Origin: Trichaptum fuscoviolaceum
Taxonomy: Eukaryota; Basidiomycota; Agaricomycetes; Hymenochaetales; Trichaptaceae
Length of the DNA: 64,000 nt
NCBI GenBank assembly: GCA_910574455.1
Contig: CAJSYZ010000001.1
Coordinates: 4,819,424 to 4,883,423 of the forward strand
Direction of reading: 5' to 3'
Part shown: positions 35,709 to 46,328 of the stretch, one piece after another
Numbering within the stretch: position 1 is the first letter of the stretch
Layout: each line of letters starts with the position of its first letter
The notes under the pieces: model-generated
What the model was told of the DNA's origin: nothing
What the model saw: the letters and a program-made list of their open reading frames with translations, nothing else
Database searches by the model: none
Position numbers and translations under genes: made by a program

Positions 35709-37082
35709 ATGCAAGCTAAAAACCAACACAACTTGGCCTCACCTTCGAAAGCGCAGATTTTGATAACGGATGTCTTGATGGAGATATTCCAGCTCTCTCT
35801 TCCACGTTGTGAATACTTGAAGATGCGGACAAATATGGCCCCGTTGAACATTAGTCAAGTCTGTCGAACTTGGAGGGCGGTTGCGCTCTCTTTGCCCCGT
35901 CTATGGTCCAGGATTCATATCAAAATCGTTCACCACGGACACTATTCGTATACCGTGAACCGAGCTATCAGGTTGTGGCTGTCGAGGAGTAGAATGGCAA
36001 AATTGTCGGTGAAGGTCGATTGGGCACCCGGTACGGTCGCGTCCCCGAAGCTCCTGGATGTCGTCCTTTACGAGCTCGCACAATGCTCCAATCGCATAGA
36101 AAAGATATCTTTCGTTCTTCCAGAGTGCTTCTATCGTGAAGCCCTCGCTCTCGTTGGAAATCTTCAGGCGAATGCGCATTCCCTTTCAATGGATCTGTAC
36201 TTAGGTCACCGCATTGCATCTAGTCGTTCGTACGCTCCAAACCTACCCGCTCTAGCCGCCGTTCTGTCTCAGTTGGACCACTTGGAGATAAAGGGAAGAT
36301 GGCCTCCGACTTTCCGCACAATCGAACAGTTTTCGTCTGTCACGAAGCTCGATCTTAATGCTTATGTGCATCCAGATACATTCGGAAAGATCTTGGAGAG
36401 GTTCCCTTCGCTCGAGGAGTTGCGGTGCACAGTATATTCAGATTCCTTGTGGTCACACTTCCATGTCATAGAACCACCTTACCCGCAGGATACTATCACA
36501 CTGCCATCTCTCCGCTTCCTTGAAGCTCGTGCCGACGAAGGATATTCGCACCATGTCTATCAATTTTTGATAGGCCTCAAAACGCCGAGCTTGCGAGAAC
36601 TGATCGTCAACTATCTCAATCCATACGAGTCACGTCCCAGCGATGACTGGACAGCTATCGTCGACTTACTGGAGGTCTCACAGCCGCCTTTGCAGTCACT
36701 GTCCCTCATCAACTGTCCGTTTTCCGAGACGGCATTAACAGCCTGCCTTCAACTGCTTCCCGAATTGAGGACCCTGCGTTGTTGTGCATCGATGCAGGTG
36801 GCGAAGGTTCTCGGCATTATACCGGGGCAACCTGTGCTTTGTCCTAACCTCGAACGGATAGTTATGGAGGTACCTACCTTCGACAGCGTTGAAGCGGAAA
36901 ACATGGCTACTGCTTTGGAAGACGTGGTTCGCTCCCGATTCCCTTCGGCGAGCACTGGTCTACTGAATTTGGATCTCCCAAGCGAATTCGTATTTAAGAC
37001 AAGATTCACCGAGAGGGTCCAGGATTGCATAACCATGGGTCTCAGCGTCGGAGCCTTTAGCGCAGACGAGGAAGCAAGCTGA
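35709..37082 (+). CDS. F-box/LRR protein, type C (intact)
   Basis: A 457-residue single-exon frame. The F-box is clear (AQILITDVLMEIFQLSLPRC, MAPLNISQVCRTWRAVALSL, PRLWSRIHI). Leucine-rich repeats follow (LAAVLSQLDHLEIKGRWPP, FPSLEELRCTVYS, TPSLRELIVNYLN, QPPLQSLSLINC, LLPELRTLRCC, LCPNLERIVMEVP). It is the intact counterpart of the pseudogene at 31555 and the fragment at 26510. Predicted SCF substrate receptor. Confidence 0.84.
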   Translation: MQAKNQHNLASPSKAQILITDVLMEIFQLSLPRCEYLKMRTNMAPLNISQVCRTWRAVALSLPRLWSRIHIKIVHHGHYSYTVNRAIRLWLSRSRMAKLSVKVDWAPGTVASPKLLDVVLYELAQCSNRIEKISFVLPECFYREALALVGNLQANAHSLSMDLYLGHRIASSRSYAPNLPALAAVLSQLDHLEIKGRWPPTFRTIEQFSSVTKLDLNAYVHPDTFGKILERFPSLEELRCTVYSDSLWSHFHVIEPPYPQDTITLPSLRFLEARADEGYSHHVYQFLIGLKTPSLRELIVNYLNPYESRPSDDWTAIVDLLEVSQPPLQSLSLINCPFSETALTACLQLLPELRTLRCCASMQVAKVLGIIPGQPVLCPNLERIVMEVPTFDSVEAENMATALEDVVRSRFPSASTGLLNLDLPSEFVFKTRFTERVQDCITMGLSVGAFSADEEAS

Positions 37083-37526
37083 TGGGTATTATTGACTTGA
37101 AGTTGACCTTGGCAGGCTTTCTGAGGAGTTCGCGGATTGAAGATGATTTCATTCCATAACCCCTACTCATATGTCTGAGCTACAAGATCTGGCCGTTGGC
37201 GAACGACCCAAGGAGAAGGAGGACAATAAAATTATTCCACCCAGTGTTGAACTAAACTATTTGTAGAAGTTACTGGCCGGCCCTTGATACTATTTTCTTC
37301 TTCTCACGAGTGTTTGTCAAATTCTTTGCCCAACGCTTACGCACTCCAATTCTCTCCTTCTACGTTAAAGCTCATTAGGATAAAAAAAGTCTCTGCTATA
37401 TTATACGTCTAAATCTTAGCTGCCGTTGAAGGAAAACAGCTATAGGATCGGTTAATTTGGTGCGTTCTGACATATCCCCTTCACCACTTGGTTCTGAAAT
37501 GAGCAAACAGATTTCCTCAATCAAAC

Positions 37527-39158
37527 ATGGTCATAGGCAAAGTTCCAGCCGATTCAAGTGTTAAAAAGACATCTTTTCCCGTTCACGAAGCGCAATCCAC
37601 AACTTCTATACGACGAGTGCTTGTAATAACAGAACTACTCAGCGTTATATTCATGCACTGCGTAATGGAGAACGAAAATCAATCCCATTCTGCCGATGTA
37701 TGGCCGTGGTCGCTGAGGCTCAGCGAAGGCCCGAGTCGTTGGTACCCACGTCTTTCGGGAAAGGAGGCACCATTGCTTCTCACTCACGTTTGCCGAGGCT
37801 GGCGCAGGACGGCCATCGATACTCCTCAGTTGTGGACCTACCTGCATCTCGACATCTCCGATGACATCGGAGATGATTCACCATTGCCGATAAACCAACT
37901 ATCTGCTCTGAAATACTGGATGAAGCTGTCCCGAGATTTTCCCCTTTCCGTGTGTTTCACAATTGGCTGGAGGAATCTGTATGGAAACTGTGACCGGGGT
38001 GACTTTTTTGGCAGCTATGGCACGAGATTCGAATCACCTTTTATCCTTGAAATTGTTGAAGAACTTTTCAGACACACGCATCGCTGGGAGAATATCTTCA
38101 TCTATCTTCCAGAGTTTTGTTTATTGCCGTTTTACTCCAGCGTACACCGGAACTTTCCCTGCTTGAAAACGATCGAGCTCGTCCCAACCTATCTTGCTGA
38201 TGTCAGCGGAGATGCGGCGAGGGACCTGTCTCTTCGCTCAGCTCCTGAGCTGAGAGCATTGGCATTGATTGGTCCCACCATGGACGACTACGTAGTCGTG
38301 CCTGGCGGACTACCTCCGAGGCTACAATCTTTGGAACTTAACTCTGTGGATATACGTTTCGGTCAACGTCTGGATGGCTGCCAACTCAGGGAGATTGTGC
38401 TCAAAGACACCACTGTTTGCGCAACCGACCTCGCTAAATTTCCCATCGCATTTCCACTTCTGGAGGAGCTCACCGTTATCACCTCGTTTGAACGTATGCC
38501 TGCCCGCGGAGGTGACGAATCAATCGTGCTTGAAAGGTTGATCAAGCTGAGGTTAAGCTCGTACTCGGAGGACTCGTTTCCATTGCGCTTTATGACGGCG
38601 CCTGTACTGAAACATATGGCAGTGAAAGAGCTTTTCGAAGAATCTTGGGTTCAGCAAAATCAGAGCTTCGAGGATGACATCCTTCATTTCCTTAGGCGTT
38701 CGAAGGCCCCGGTTGAGTTGTTTTCGTATACAAGCGCAGTGCAAACCGGCAATGACTTCGGCACGATACTGAGGGAGATGCCTGGTCTGGCCACGCTGAA
38801 AGTTGAAGGCTCTTTCCTTCCACCTGAGGCCATAAAAAGTCTCATCGACCCAATGGTCTGCCCCCGTCTGGTGTCTATGTACATGAAAGGCCCATATAGC
38901 GAGGACGCGAACCTTCGGCTTCCGAGTGTGAGCGATATCACACAACTGATTGAAAGGCGTTGCCGCAAAATCGGTAGCGAATCCAGTGGAGAAGAGGTAG
39001 AAATCGGAGGACGTGATCGAGAATTTCTTCAGCAAGTTTCGTTGCCTGTGTGCAGAGATATCGACGTGAAACTCCGCATGAGCAGGATATTCCAGGGTGC
39101 AGACGTGGACTGGATGAACACTTATGATTACGATGATTTATATGAAGTGTCTGACTGA
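37527..39158 (+). CDS. F-box-like/LRR protein, type B2
   Basis: A 543-residue open frame. The F-box halves read RVLVITELLSVIFMHCVMEN and KEAPLLLTHVCRGWRRTAID, then TPQLWTYLHLDIS. Leucine-rich segments follow (FPCLKTIELVPT, PPRLQSLELNSV, CQLREIVLKDTT, FPLLEELTVITS, MPGLATLKVEGS). It shares domain spacing and many positions with the gene at 33281. Intact; start at the first ATG of the frame. Confidence 0.83.
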   Translation: MVIGKVPADSSVKKTSFPVHEAQSTTSIRRVLVITELLSVIFMHCVMENENQSHSADVWPWSLRLSEGPSRWYPRLSGKEAPLLLTHVCRGWRRTAIDTPQLWTYLHLDISDDIGDDSPLPINQLSALKYWMKLSRDFPLSVCFTIGWRNLYGNCDRGDFFGSYGTRFESPFILEIVEELFRHTHRWENIFIYLPEFCLLPFYSSVHRNFPCLKTIELVPTYLADVSGDAARDLSLRSAPELRALALIGPTMDDYVVVPGGLPPRLQSLELNSVDIRFGQRLDGCQLREIVLKDTTVCATDLAKFPIAFPLLEELTVITSFERMPARGGDESIVLERLIKLRLSSYSEDSFPLRFMTAPVLKHMAVKELFEESWVQQNQSFEDDILHFLRRSKAPVELFSYTSAVQTGNDFGTILREMPGLATLKVEGSFLPPEAIKSLIDPMVCPRLVSMYMKGPYSEDANLRLPSVSDITQLIERRCRKIGSESSGEEVEIGGRDREFLQQVSLPVCRDIDVKLRMSRIFQGADVDWMNTYDYDDLYEVSD

Positions 39159-39637
39159 GGTGAGTTATTCTGAAGGAAGCCGGGAAGCATCTCTTTGACA
39201 ACTTTTTTCTGCACCTGGCATCAAGTATTCTCGAGACAACGAACTTGTATTGTATTATAACACACGATTGCCCCATTGATACCCGACGTCCAGCCTGGCT
39301 TGACCGGTCCTGAACTCGTGAAAGAGCAGACCGTGTCAATCGGATACTACTAACCAACCGATAAACTTGCGACTGGCTTTACGCGTTAACTATGTTTGTA
39401 TTGAACTAAGATATACCTCAAAGAATCCATCAACCCATACAATAGATACATGATTGTTTGAGAAATACATGACAGTGGTGTATAAACTCAGCGCACGAGG
39501 CTTTATTTCCTATTTGTTTGTTCAACTTCAACTTTGAGGCACCGGTACTAAACATGTGCATCAATCTGTCACTTCCATCCAATCCATTCCGAGTCCATTG
39601 TACTCGACCTCATACCAGTCTCATCGCCTAGTAAAAA

Positions 39638-41080
39638 ATGGTAACTCTTATGGCCTTCACTTCAATTGCTCAGTCTCTCGTGGTAGAGCTTCTATCAGAC
39701 ATATTCTTGAAATGTCTGCCAGAGGAGGGCTTAGCTCGAATACGACGAAAGGAGGTGCCGTTGACCGTCAGCCATGTCTGTCGACACTGGCGATTCGCTT
39801 CGCTCTCAACATGTCGTCTATGGGCACGCCTAAATCTGCGCTGCGCAACTGATGAGTCCACGCTCAAGTACGCACTCCCAATACTCCAAGCATTTCTCCA
39901 GAGGAGCGGAAGCGCCGACTTCTATATTAAAATTGACTGCGCAGAATACGTTAGGTTCGCAGTCCCAAAAACTATCGTCAGCTGGCCCAGTACCGAAGTG
40001 ATATTCCACGAACTTGCGAGGCAAAGTGATCGGATAAAAGGCATCACTCTTAAAGTGCCACAGATGTTCTGTGAGAAGGCATTGGAGTCCTCGATCAATA
40101 CACTACCTGCCTTGGATCACCTATCCTTACAATTCTTCAAATACGCACCAAATCTTCGTCCAGACCTAGATAAAACGTTCTGGAAGGTCGCATCTCGTCT
40201 TCAAACTTTGGAATTCAAGAGTGCGGTGGATTATACTTTTACCCCGGGTGATATCGAGACATTAGCTCTGAAGCATTTGGCCTTCAGCTCTTACACTTTT
40301 GGTGCTCTACTCCGAATGTTAAAATCATGTCCTGCGCTTGTGTCGTTGTATTTCAATGCAGCAAAAAACTCGGCTTTCAAGGCAAATGTTTCAGAAATTG
40401 ACCGAGAAAGGCATTGGCAATTTCCCTCCATAACTTCTTTAGAAATTGCGGCCGACGATGGGACAGACTCTTACATGCTTTGTGCATTCCTCGCGTATGT
40501 GCGACTTCCGAACCTTCGGCGTCTTACTGTCACGGTACGGATGTCCGACTTTATAGAGTCGAGTCTCGAGGCGTTTTTAGTCGAATCCCGCCCTCCCCTC
40601 GAGGAATTCTACTTCAAGCTGATCAATGACGAGTATTTCGAATTCGAGAGAGGCCCTAGCATCATCCAAATCCTGAAGCTGCTCCCGAATCTCAAAAAGC
40701 TACGAATCATGCTTGATGAAGAAATCATGAGGGCGCTCGTCCTTTCTGGCGGAAGAAAGAAGGGCACATGTCCGCTGTTGGAGGAAGTTACACTCGATAT
40801 CATGGAGATGCCATTTCAAGTTGAAGAATCCGTCGATACATGGGCCGCAGCGGAGGATATGATTCGCTCGCGATGGGAGGCGCCAAAGAGTCGTCTGTCC
40901 ACAACCTCAAGATCAAGGGCGTGGGTGCTCACGCATAGCATCGCAGCTCCAAGGAAGCTACGCAAAGTAATCTTGCCGGATATCAAGGAAGAGCATTGGA
41001 AAAGACATCAGTTGTACAAATGCATCAAAGACTGCCAGCGGCAAAGTCTCCTTGTTGACTTACGGGACGACGGACAATAA
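39638..41080 (+). CDS. F-box/LRR protein, type A (intact reference copy)
   Basis: 480 residues without introns. The F-box reads AQSLVVELLSDIFLKCLPEE, GLARIRRKEVPLTVSHVCRH and WRFASLSTCRLWARL. Leucine-rich repeats run through LPALDHLSLQFF, ALKHLAFSSYTF, LPNLRRLTVTVR, RPPLEEFYFKL and LLPNLKKLRIML to the C-terminal block TLDIMEMPFQVEES, DMIRSRWEAPKSRLSTTSRS, LRKVILPDIKEEHWKRHQLY. The same C-terminal block occurs nearly unchanged in the edge gene at 63165, so it is under constraint or the copies are recent. It is the most complete type A member here. Confidence 0.86.
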   Translation: MVTLMAFTSIAQSLVVELLSDIFLKCLPEEGLARIRRKEVPLTVSHVCRHWRFASLSTCRLWARLNLRCATDESTLKYALPILQAFLQRSGSADFYIKIDCAEYVRFAVPKTIVSWPSTEVIFHELARQSDRIKGITLKVPQMFCEKALESSINTLPALDHLSLQFFKYAPNLRPDLDKTFWKVASRLQTLEFKSAVDYTFTPGDIETLALKHLAFSSYTFGALLRMLKSCPALVSLYFNAAKNSAFKANVSEIDRERHWQFPSITSLEIAADDGTDSYMLCAFLAYVRLPNLRRLTVTVRMSDFIESSLEAFLVESRPPLEEFYFKLINDEYFEFERGPSIIQILKLLPNLKKLRIMLDEEIMRALVLSGGRKKGTCPLLEEVTLDIMEMPFQVEESVDTWAAAEDMIRSRWEAPKSRLSTTSRSRAWVLTHSIAAPRKLRKVILPDIKEEHWKRHQLYKCIKDCQRQSLLVDLRDDGQ

Positions 41081-41247
41081 TACTTTTCGCGACTTCTCGT
41101 TAACCTTCGATAAACAACGAACCATTCATTTACTAATTCTTAAGAGAGAACATGTCTTGTCGTTTCCCAATTAGCTACTAATCTTTCAGATGTATACATC
41201 AGTCTCTGATTGTTGGACTATACTTCGTAAACGTACAATATTTTCCT

Positions 41248-41450
41248 TCAAGATGTCATCCATCCGTTTGAAGTTCCCATCTGAGTATCACTCTTCTGAA
41301 ACCTGCTGTAATTCGAGCTCCAGAGAGTCGAGCAAGGATAGGCACGGACAAATGTCAGACCTGCTTGACCTCGACGCCGAAGTTCTTCAAGCAGGCAGGC
41401 GCCATGCAGTACGGTATTCCTACACTGTAGCAAATGCATAAGATTTTCAG
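41248..41450 (-). pseudogene. O-methyltransferase 3' fragment
   Basis: The minus strand reads CLLEELRRRGQAGLTFVRAY then PCSTLWSSN, matching the C-terminus of the full O-methyltransferase (LAAQARLTFVRAYDACSTLE). It is very similar at DNA level to the plus-strand fragment at 62820. No upstream exons of the enzyme are present. It lies just upstream of a type B F-box gene. Confidence 0.7.
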
Positions 41451-41925
41451 CATGTCAGTAAAGCACAGAAACCTTGCCTTTACACAATCCAAGTACCCTG
41501 AGAGTCCCTCATCGATAGCAACAACTTGAACTGACCTGTGTAATCAATAAGCTACACCTCATACCTGAGTCGACGATAAACTCACCAAACAAGCTATAAT
41601 CTGCCAGCGCGTCTGGCCTCCGTCCCTGCCAGTGGCCATCATCCGCTTCGGATACCAGCCCTGTTTCATTTGCGCCCTTCGTTTTCACCTCATCTTTCCC
41701 AAAACCATTCCCTAGCCGTACACAACTTTAGCGCTCTGGCGTTTTCACGAGCAGCGCTTAGCCGAGTTCTAATACGAGCCACTTGACATCCTTGATCACT
41801 CACACCGAAGTCGACTCAAAAGACTTGACGAGCAGATTCAGCAGAGAACGGACGTTGAAGTTAAAGAGAGTTGCCGACAAACGCGTAAACAGCCGTGCCA
41901 CAATAAATGCGATGCAATGCCAGTG

Positions 41926-41950
41926 TCGCGGGAAAGTTTTTCGAAGAAGA
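41926..41950 (+). promoter_or_regulatory. Conserved upstream block of type B F-box genes
   Basis: TCGCGGGAAAG followed by T-rich sequence and TCGAAGAAGA, about 295 bp before the 42244 start. The same block precedes the other type B genes. Confidence 0.35.
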
Positions 41951-42243
41951 TGAGTTGAACGGATGAGCACACATCCTTCCACTTCAAGTTATACTACCAC
42001 CTCATCATACAAATAAAGATGGTATTGAGATAAACTCCACAACGGAAGTACGTTCTAAGAAAATGGAATCATTCGATAAATGTGATGCTAAATAAAGTTG
42101 TAGGCACTCTTACAGGAAGGATATTTTAATGAAGGTGCAAGGCAAAGTACAATGTAGGCCACACATAGTTAATAATTCCATCTTCGTGTACCAATAACCT
42201 ACAATGATTCTGATAACCTAGAAGAAATCTCAGAAATATCGAA

Positions 42244-43851
42244 ATGAATCAACATGGATTTTCAAATCACCGGACAGCACGCTCGCAGGTTCTCGGTATC
42301 GACGAACTACTTGCCATGATATTCCTGTCGTGCCTCCCAGACGATGGAGAGAAGGTCGATTGGGTCAATGAGTGGATACTCGACGTCAGCTCTGATCTTC
42401 AATATCCCCAGCCTTCCGAGAAAGATGCACCTCTGCTACTCACTCATGTCTGTCGGCATTGGCGTCGACTGGCTCTCGATACTCCCAGATTGTGGACACG
42501 TCTTTTCCTTCTATTTGACGGAGAAGTCACCCACAGTGTGCGACTTATCAATCTACGACTAGATTCTCTCTTGTTTTGGCTGGAACGGTCCCGCTCTCTC
42601 CCAATATCAATACGCTGCTCGCGCGGCGAGCTTGATACCCATGAGATGGAACCCACTCTCCGTAGCTGGTCTCATCCACAGGATATATACGACATTGCTC
42701 GGAAGATCGTAGGCACACTTTATCGACACAAAGACCGTTGGGAGAACATCAGTATCGAACTTTCCGAGGCTGGATTAGCGCAGTTCTATGAAACCGTAGA
42801 CCACTGCTATCCTCTTCTGAAAACACTCGAACTTTTGCAGCCCATGCACGATGTGACGGATCCATACAACGATGGAAAGCGTCTGAGCATCAGTTCTGCC
42901 CCCGGATTGCAAGCCGTTTCCTTGTTTGGCACGCAAGCGGACGATTATGTGACTTTACCCTGCGATATGCCACCGAGCTTACTATCGCTGGGACTATCGG
43001 GCATGCAACTGCACATCTCCGAGGATGTTCGTAGTTGCCAAATCAGAAAGCTCGTCCTGTACCGCGTCGAACTCTCAGACATCGCTCTATCCCGGTTTCC
43101 AACCATGCTACCGCAGCTACAATCGTTCACTATAATGTCAAGTTGCTACACCGTACACAGATCCATCAATGCGAACAATCCTGGCGGGAGCATAGCTGTT
43201 CTGACTGGCCTGATCGAGCTCAAAGTGCAGGCGGACGAACGCATACCCTTCCCATTAGACCGTATCTCAGCGCCGAACTTGGAGCAGCTTTTAGTTGAAG
43301 AAAATGCTCTGTACTGCTCCGACGCATCCGAAGTATTCGACAGAGCAGTCATCCGTTTCCTCGATCGGAGCAGGGCTCCTGTGAAGAGCTTCTACTACAG
43401 TACCGACCGAACCGCATGCGAGAACATCCCGGCCATGTTGAAAAGACTGCCGAAGTTGGAGTTACTGAACGTCAGCCATCCGGTTCTATCCTCCGCCGGC
43501 ATGCGTCTGCTCGAAGAAGACCCATCCGTCTGCCCGAACCTTGTGGCTATGCGTAGTGATGGCGACTTCACAGTCCGAAAGAAAGGTGGACAGATAGAGC
43601 TAGACGTACCTGGTGTTCAACAAATTCTGAGGTTGATCGCAACACGGTGTCGCAAGCGGCGGAGAGACACTCAGGACGACAGTTCTCTGGGCCCGGGGCA
43701 GATATCGCAAGGTGGCGATGAAGGAAACTGGTTGAGTGTAATCGCCTTTCCCGTGCGAGAGCTACACTATCACGAACTAATCGCAGACTCTATCTTCGCC
43801 AACGCAGACGTGATGTTCATAAATACATACAAGAGCGAGAAAGATGTTTAA
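42244..43851 (+). CDS. F-box-like/LRR protein, type B
   Basis: 535 residues in one exon. The F-box-like region reads RSQVLGIDELLAMIFLSCLP, then KDAPLLLTHVCRHWRRLALD and TPRLWTRLFLLF. Leucine-rich segments include YPLLKTLELLQ, PPSLLSLGLSGMQL, CQIRKLVLYRVELSDIALS, LPQLQSFTIMS and LPKLELLNVSHPVLSSAGM, with a basic RCRKRRRD before the tail. It shares long near-identical DNA blocks with 44706 and 48250. Predicted SCF substrate receptor with unknown target. Confidence 0.85.
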   Translation: MNQHGFSNHRTARSQVLGIDELLAMIFLSCLPDDGEKVDWVNEWILDVSSDLQYPQPSEKDAPLLLTHVCRHWRRLALDTPRLWTRLFLLFDGEVTHSVRLINLRLDSLLFWLERSRSLPISIRCSRGELDTHEMEPTLRSWSHPQDIYDIARKIVGTLYRHKDRWENISIELSEAGLAQFYETVDHCYPLLKTLELLQPMHDVTDPYNDGKRLSISSAPGLQAVSLFGTQADDYVTLPCDMPPSLLSLGLSGMQLHISEDVRSCQIRKLVLYRVELSDIALSRFPTMLPQLQSFTIMSSCYTVHRSINANNPGGSIAVLTGLIELKVQADERIPFPLDRISAPNLEQLLVEENALYCSDASEVFDRAVIRFLDRSRAPVKSFYYSTDRTACENIPAMLKRLPKLELLNVSHPVLSSAGMRLLEEDPSVCPNLVAMRSDGDFTVRKKGGQIELDVPGVQQILRLIATRCRKRRRDTQDDSSLGPGQISQGGDEGNWLSVIAFPVRELHYHELIADSIFANADVMFINTYKSEKDV

Positions 43852-44039
43852 TGGTGGTCAAGGACGAATCGTCTGAGGTGCTTTTCATCAGGAGCTTCTT
43901 GTTATCAGTAATCTAAAATTCCACATTTTGAATACCGATGTATTTAACAGTCATTTATGGACATTTATGGCCATCTGAAGGATGTTTAACGACGGTAAAG
44001 GATGCATTTGGAGGTCCTTTTCATCACGACCGAACCCAT

Positions 44040-44085
44040 CTCAATGCACGGACAAATGTCACACCTGATTGAGCACTTCGAAATA
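44040..44085 (-). pseudogene. O-methyltransferase last-exon fragment
   Basis: The minus strand keeps the splice acceptor (TTCGAAG|TGCTCAATCAGG) and reads AQSGVTFVRA, the start of the enzyme's last exon. It is followed by unrelated sequence. Confidence 0.55.
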
Positions 44086-44410
44086 AGTAGAAAGCCCCGC
44101 AAGTAAACGAAGAAATCAGCGTACGCCGGCTCAAAGGTGTTCAATGAAATACTCCGTCGCATTCCATCCCATTGGCGAGCTTTCCCAAAACCCTTCCCTA
44201 CGCGCATGCAGCTCTTTGGCGTTTTCCCGAGTAATGTTTTCGTCAACGAACAACCGAGATGCGTAAGGGCCTCTTGATGTCGTTGATCACTGTTATCGAG
44301 GTTGCCTAGACATCATACAACGCAGAAACCTTTGGTAGAAGAAAAGATAACCTGTCGATAAGCGCGGTACCAAGAGTGTAGAAAATGCCGGATAATGCGA
44401 ATATGCACTA

Positions 44411-44436
44411 TCGCGGGAAAACGTTTTCCGAAGAAG
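44411..44436 (+). promoter_or_regulatory. Conserved upstream block of type B F-box genes
   Basis: TCGCGGGAAAACGTTTTCCG followed by AAGAAG, about 270-295 bp before the 44706 start. It is the uninterrupted version of the block split by an insertion at 47923. Confidence 0.35.
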
Positions 44437-44705
44437 ATAACACTGGTACACATCCTTTACTTTAACCACCACCTCCTCATACTAAGAACGATGGTACCGA
44501 GTTAAACTTTGCCATGGAGGTACGCCCTAGGAATTGTGATTATTTGGTCAATGTGATGCTAAGGCAGCTAACTCCTAAAGTTATCGGCTCTGTAATCATA
44601 TCGAGAGATTTCGAGGCAAAGTGCAACGTAGGCCTCATACTGTATTTCATAAAATCACTTCGTGTGCTAATAGCCTGCAACTGTTACTTCAAACTTCAAG
44701 ACTAA

Positions 44706-46328
44706 ATGGCAGAGAATCTCGAAATGAATTATTATGAAAGTTCAAATCCCTGGACAGCATGCTCGCAGGTCCTCAATATCGAGGAACTGCTTTCCATGAT
44801 ATTCCTGTCCTGTCTCACAGACGATGGAAAAAAGGAGGCTTGGGCAAATGAGTGGAAACTCGACGTCAGCTCTGATCTTCAATATCCCCAGCCTTCCGAG
44901 AGAGATGCACCTCTACTACTCACTCATGTCTGTCGGCATTGGCGTCGACTGGCTCTCGATACTCCCAGATTGTGGACACGTCTTTTCCTTCTATTTGATG
45001 GAGAAGTCACCCACAGTGTGCGACTTATCAATCTACGACTAGATTCACTCATGTTCTGGCTGGAACGGTCCCGCTCTCTCCCAATATCCGTACGCTGCTC
45101 GCGCGGCGAGCTTGATAGTACCCGCGAGATGGAACCCACTCTTCGCAGCTGGTCGGACCCAGAAGATAAATATGACGCTGTTCAGAAGATCGTGGGCACA
45201 CTCCGTCAACATAAAGACCGCTGGGAGAACATCAGTATCGAACTTTCCGAGGCTGGATTAGTGCAATTCTTCGAAACCGCGGATCACAATTATCCTCTCC
45301 TGAAAACACTCGAGCTTATGCAGCCCATGTATGATGTCACGGATCCGTACCAGGATGGAAAGGATCTGTGCATCCGTTCTGCTCCATTTTTGCAAGCCGT
45401 TTCCGTGACTGGCATGCATGCGGACGATTCTGTGACTTTACCCTGCGGCATGCCTCCGAGCGTACGATCTCTGGGATTGTCAGGCTTGCAACTGCGCATC
45501 TCCCAGAATGCTGGCAGCTGTCAAATCAGGAAGCTCGTCCTGTACAATGTCGAGCTCTCCGACATCGCTCTATCCCAGTTTCCGACTACGCTCCCGCAAC
45601 TACAGTCATTCACGATAACGTCAAGTCGCTACACCGTACACAGATTCATCAATGCGAACAATCCTGGCGGGAGCATAGCTGACTTGACCAGCCTGATCGA
45701 GCTTAAAGTGAAGACAGGCGAAGGCATGCCCTTCCTACTGGACCGTATCTCAGCGCCGAACTTGGAGCAGCTTTTCGTTGCAGAAAATGCTCAGTCCTGG
45801 TCCGACGCATCCGACGTATTCGACAGAGCAGTAATTGGTTTCCTGGATCGGTGTAGGGCTCCTGTGAAGAGCTTCTATTACAGGACGCACCGCACCGCAT
45901 GCGAGAATATCCCCGCCATATTGAAGAGACTGCCGAATCTGGAGTTCCTGAACATCAGCTATCCGGTTCTATCCTCCGCCGGCATGCGTCTGCTCGAAGA
46001 AGACCCATCCGTCTGCCCGAACCTTGTGGCTATGCGTAGTGATGGCGATTTCACGGTCCGGAGAAAAGAAGGTCTGATAAAGCTAGACGTACCTGGCGTT
46101 CAACAAATTCTGAGGTTAATGGCAGCGCGGTGTCGCAAGCGGCGGAGAGAACCTCAAGACGAGAGCTCTCTGGGCTCGGAGCTGCTGGTCGATGACGGCC
46201 GAAATCGGTTGTGGGTACTCGCCTTTCCCATACAAGAGGCGCACTATCACGAACTCACTGCAGACCCCATTTTTGCCAACGCGCATGTGAGGTTTATAAA
46301 TACAAACACGAACGAGAAGGATGGTTGA
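44706..46328 (+). CDS. F-box-like/LRR protein, type B
   Basis: 540 residues. The start MAENLEMNYYESSN leads into SQVLNIEELLSMIFLSCLTD; a second in-frame Met is at residue 7. The F-box second half is RDAPLLLTHVCRHWRRLALD, then TPRLWTRLFLLF. Leucine-rich segments follow the 42244 order (YPLLKTLELMQP, CQIRKLVLYNVELSDIALS, LPNLEFLNISYPVLSSAGM). Intact. Similarity with 42244 is patchy: some blocks are almost identical and others clearly diverged. Confidence 0.85.
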   Translation: MAENLEMNYYESSNPWTACSQVLNIEELLSMIFLSCLTDDGKKEAWANEWKLDVSSDLQYPQPSERDAPLLLTHVCRHWRRLALDTPRLWTRLFLLFDGEVTHSVRLINLRLDSLMFWLERSRSLPISVRCSRGELDSTREMEPTLRSWSDPEDKYDAVQKIVGTLRQHKDRWENISIELSEAGLVQFFETADHNYPLLKTLELMQPMYDVTDPYQDGKDLCIRSAPFLQAVSVTGMHADDSVTLPCGMPPSVRSLGLSGLQLRISQNAGSCQIRKLVLYNVELSDIALSQFPTTLPQLQSFTITSSRYTVHRFINANNPGGSIADLTSLIELKVKTGEGMPFLLDRISAPNLEQLFVAENAQSWSDASDVFDRAVIGFLDRCRAPVKSFYYRTHRTACENIPAILKRLPNLEFLNISYPVLSSAGMRLLEEDPSVCPNLVAMRSDGDFTVRRKEGLIKLDVPGVQQILRLMAARCRKRRREPQDESSLGSELLVDDGRNRLWVLAFPIQEAHYHELTADPIFANAHVRFINTNTNEKDG

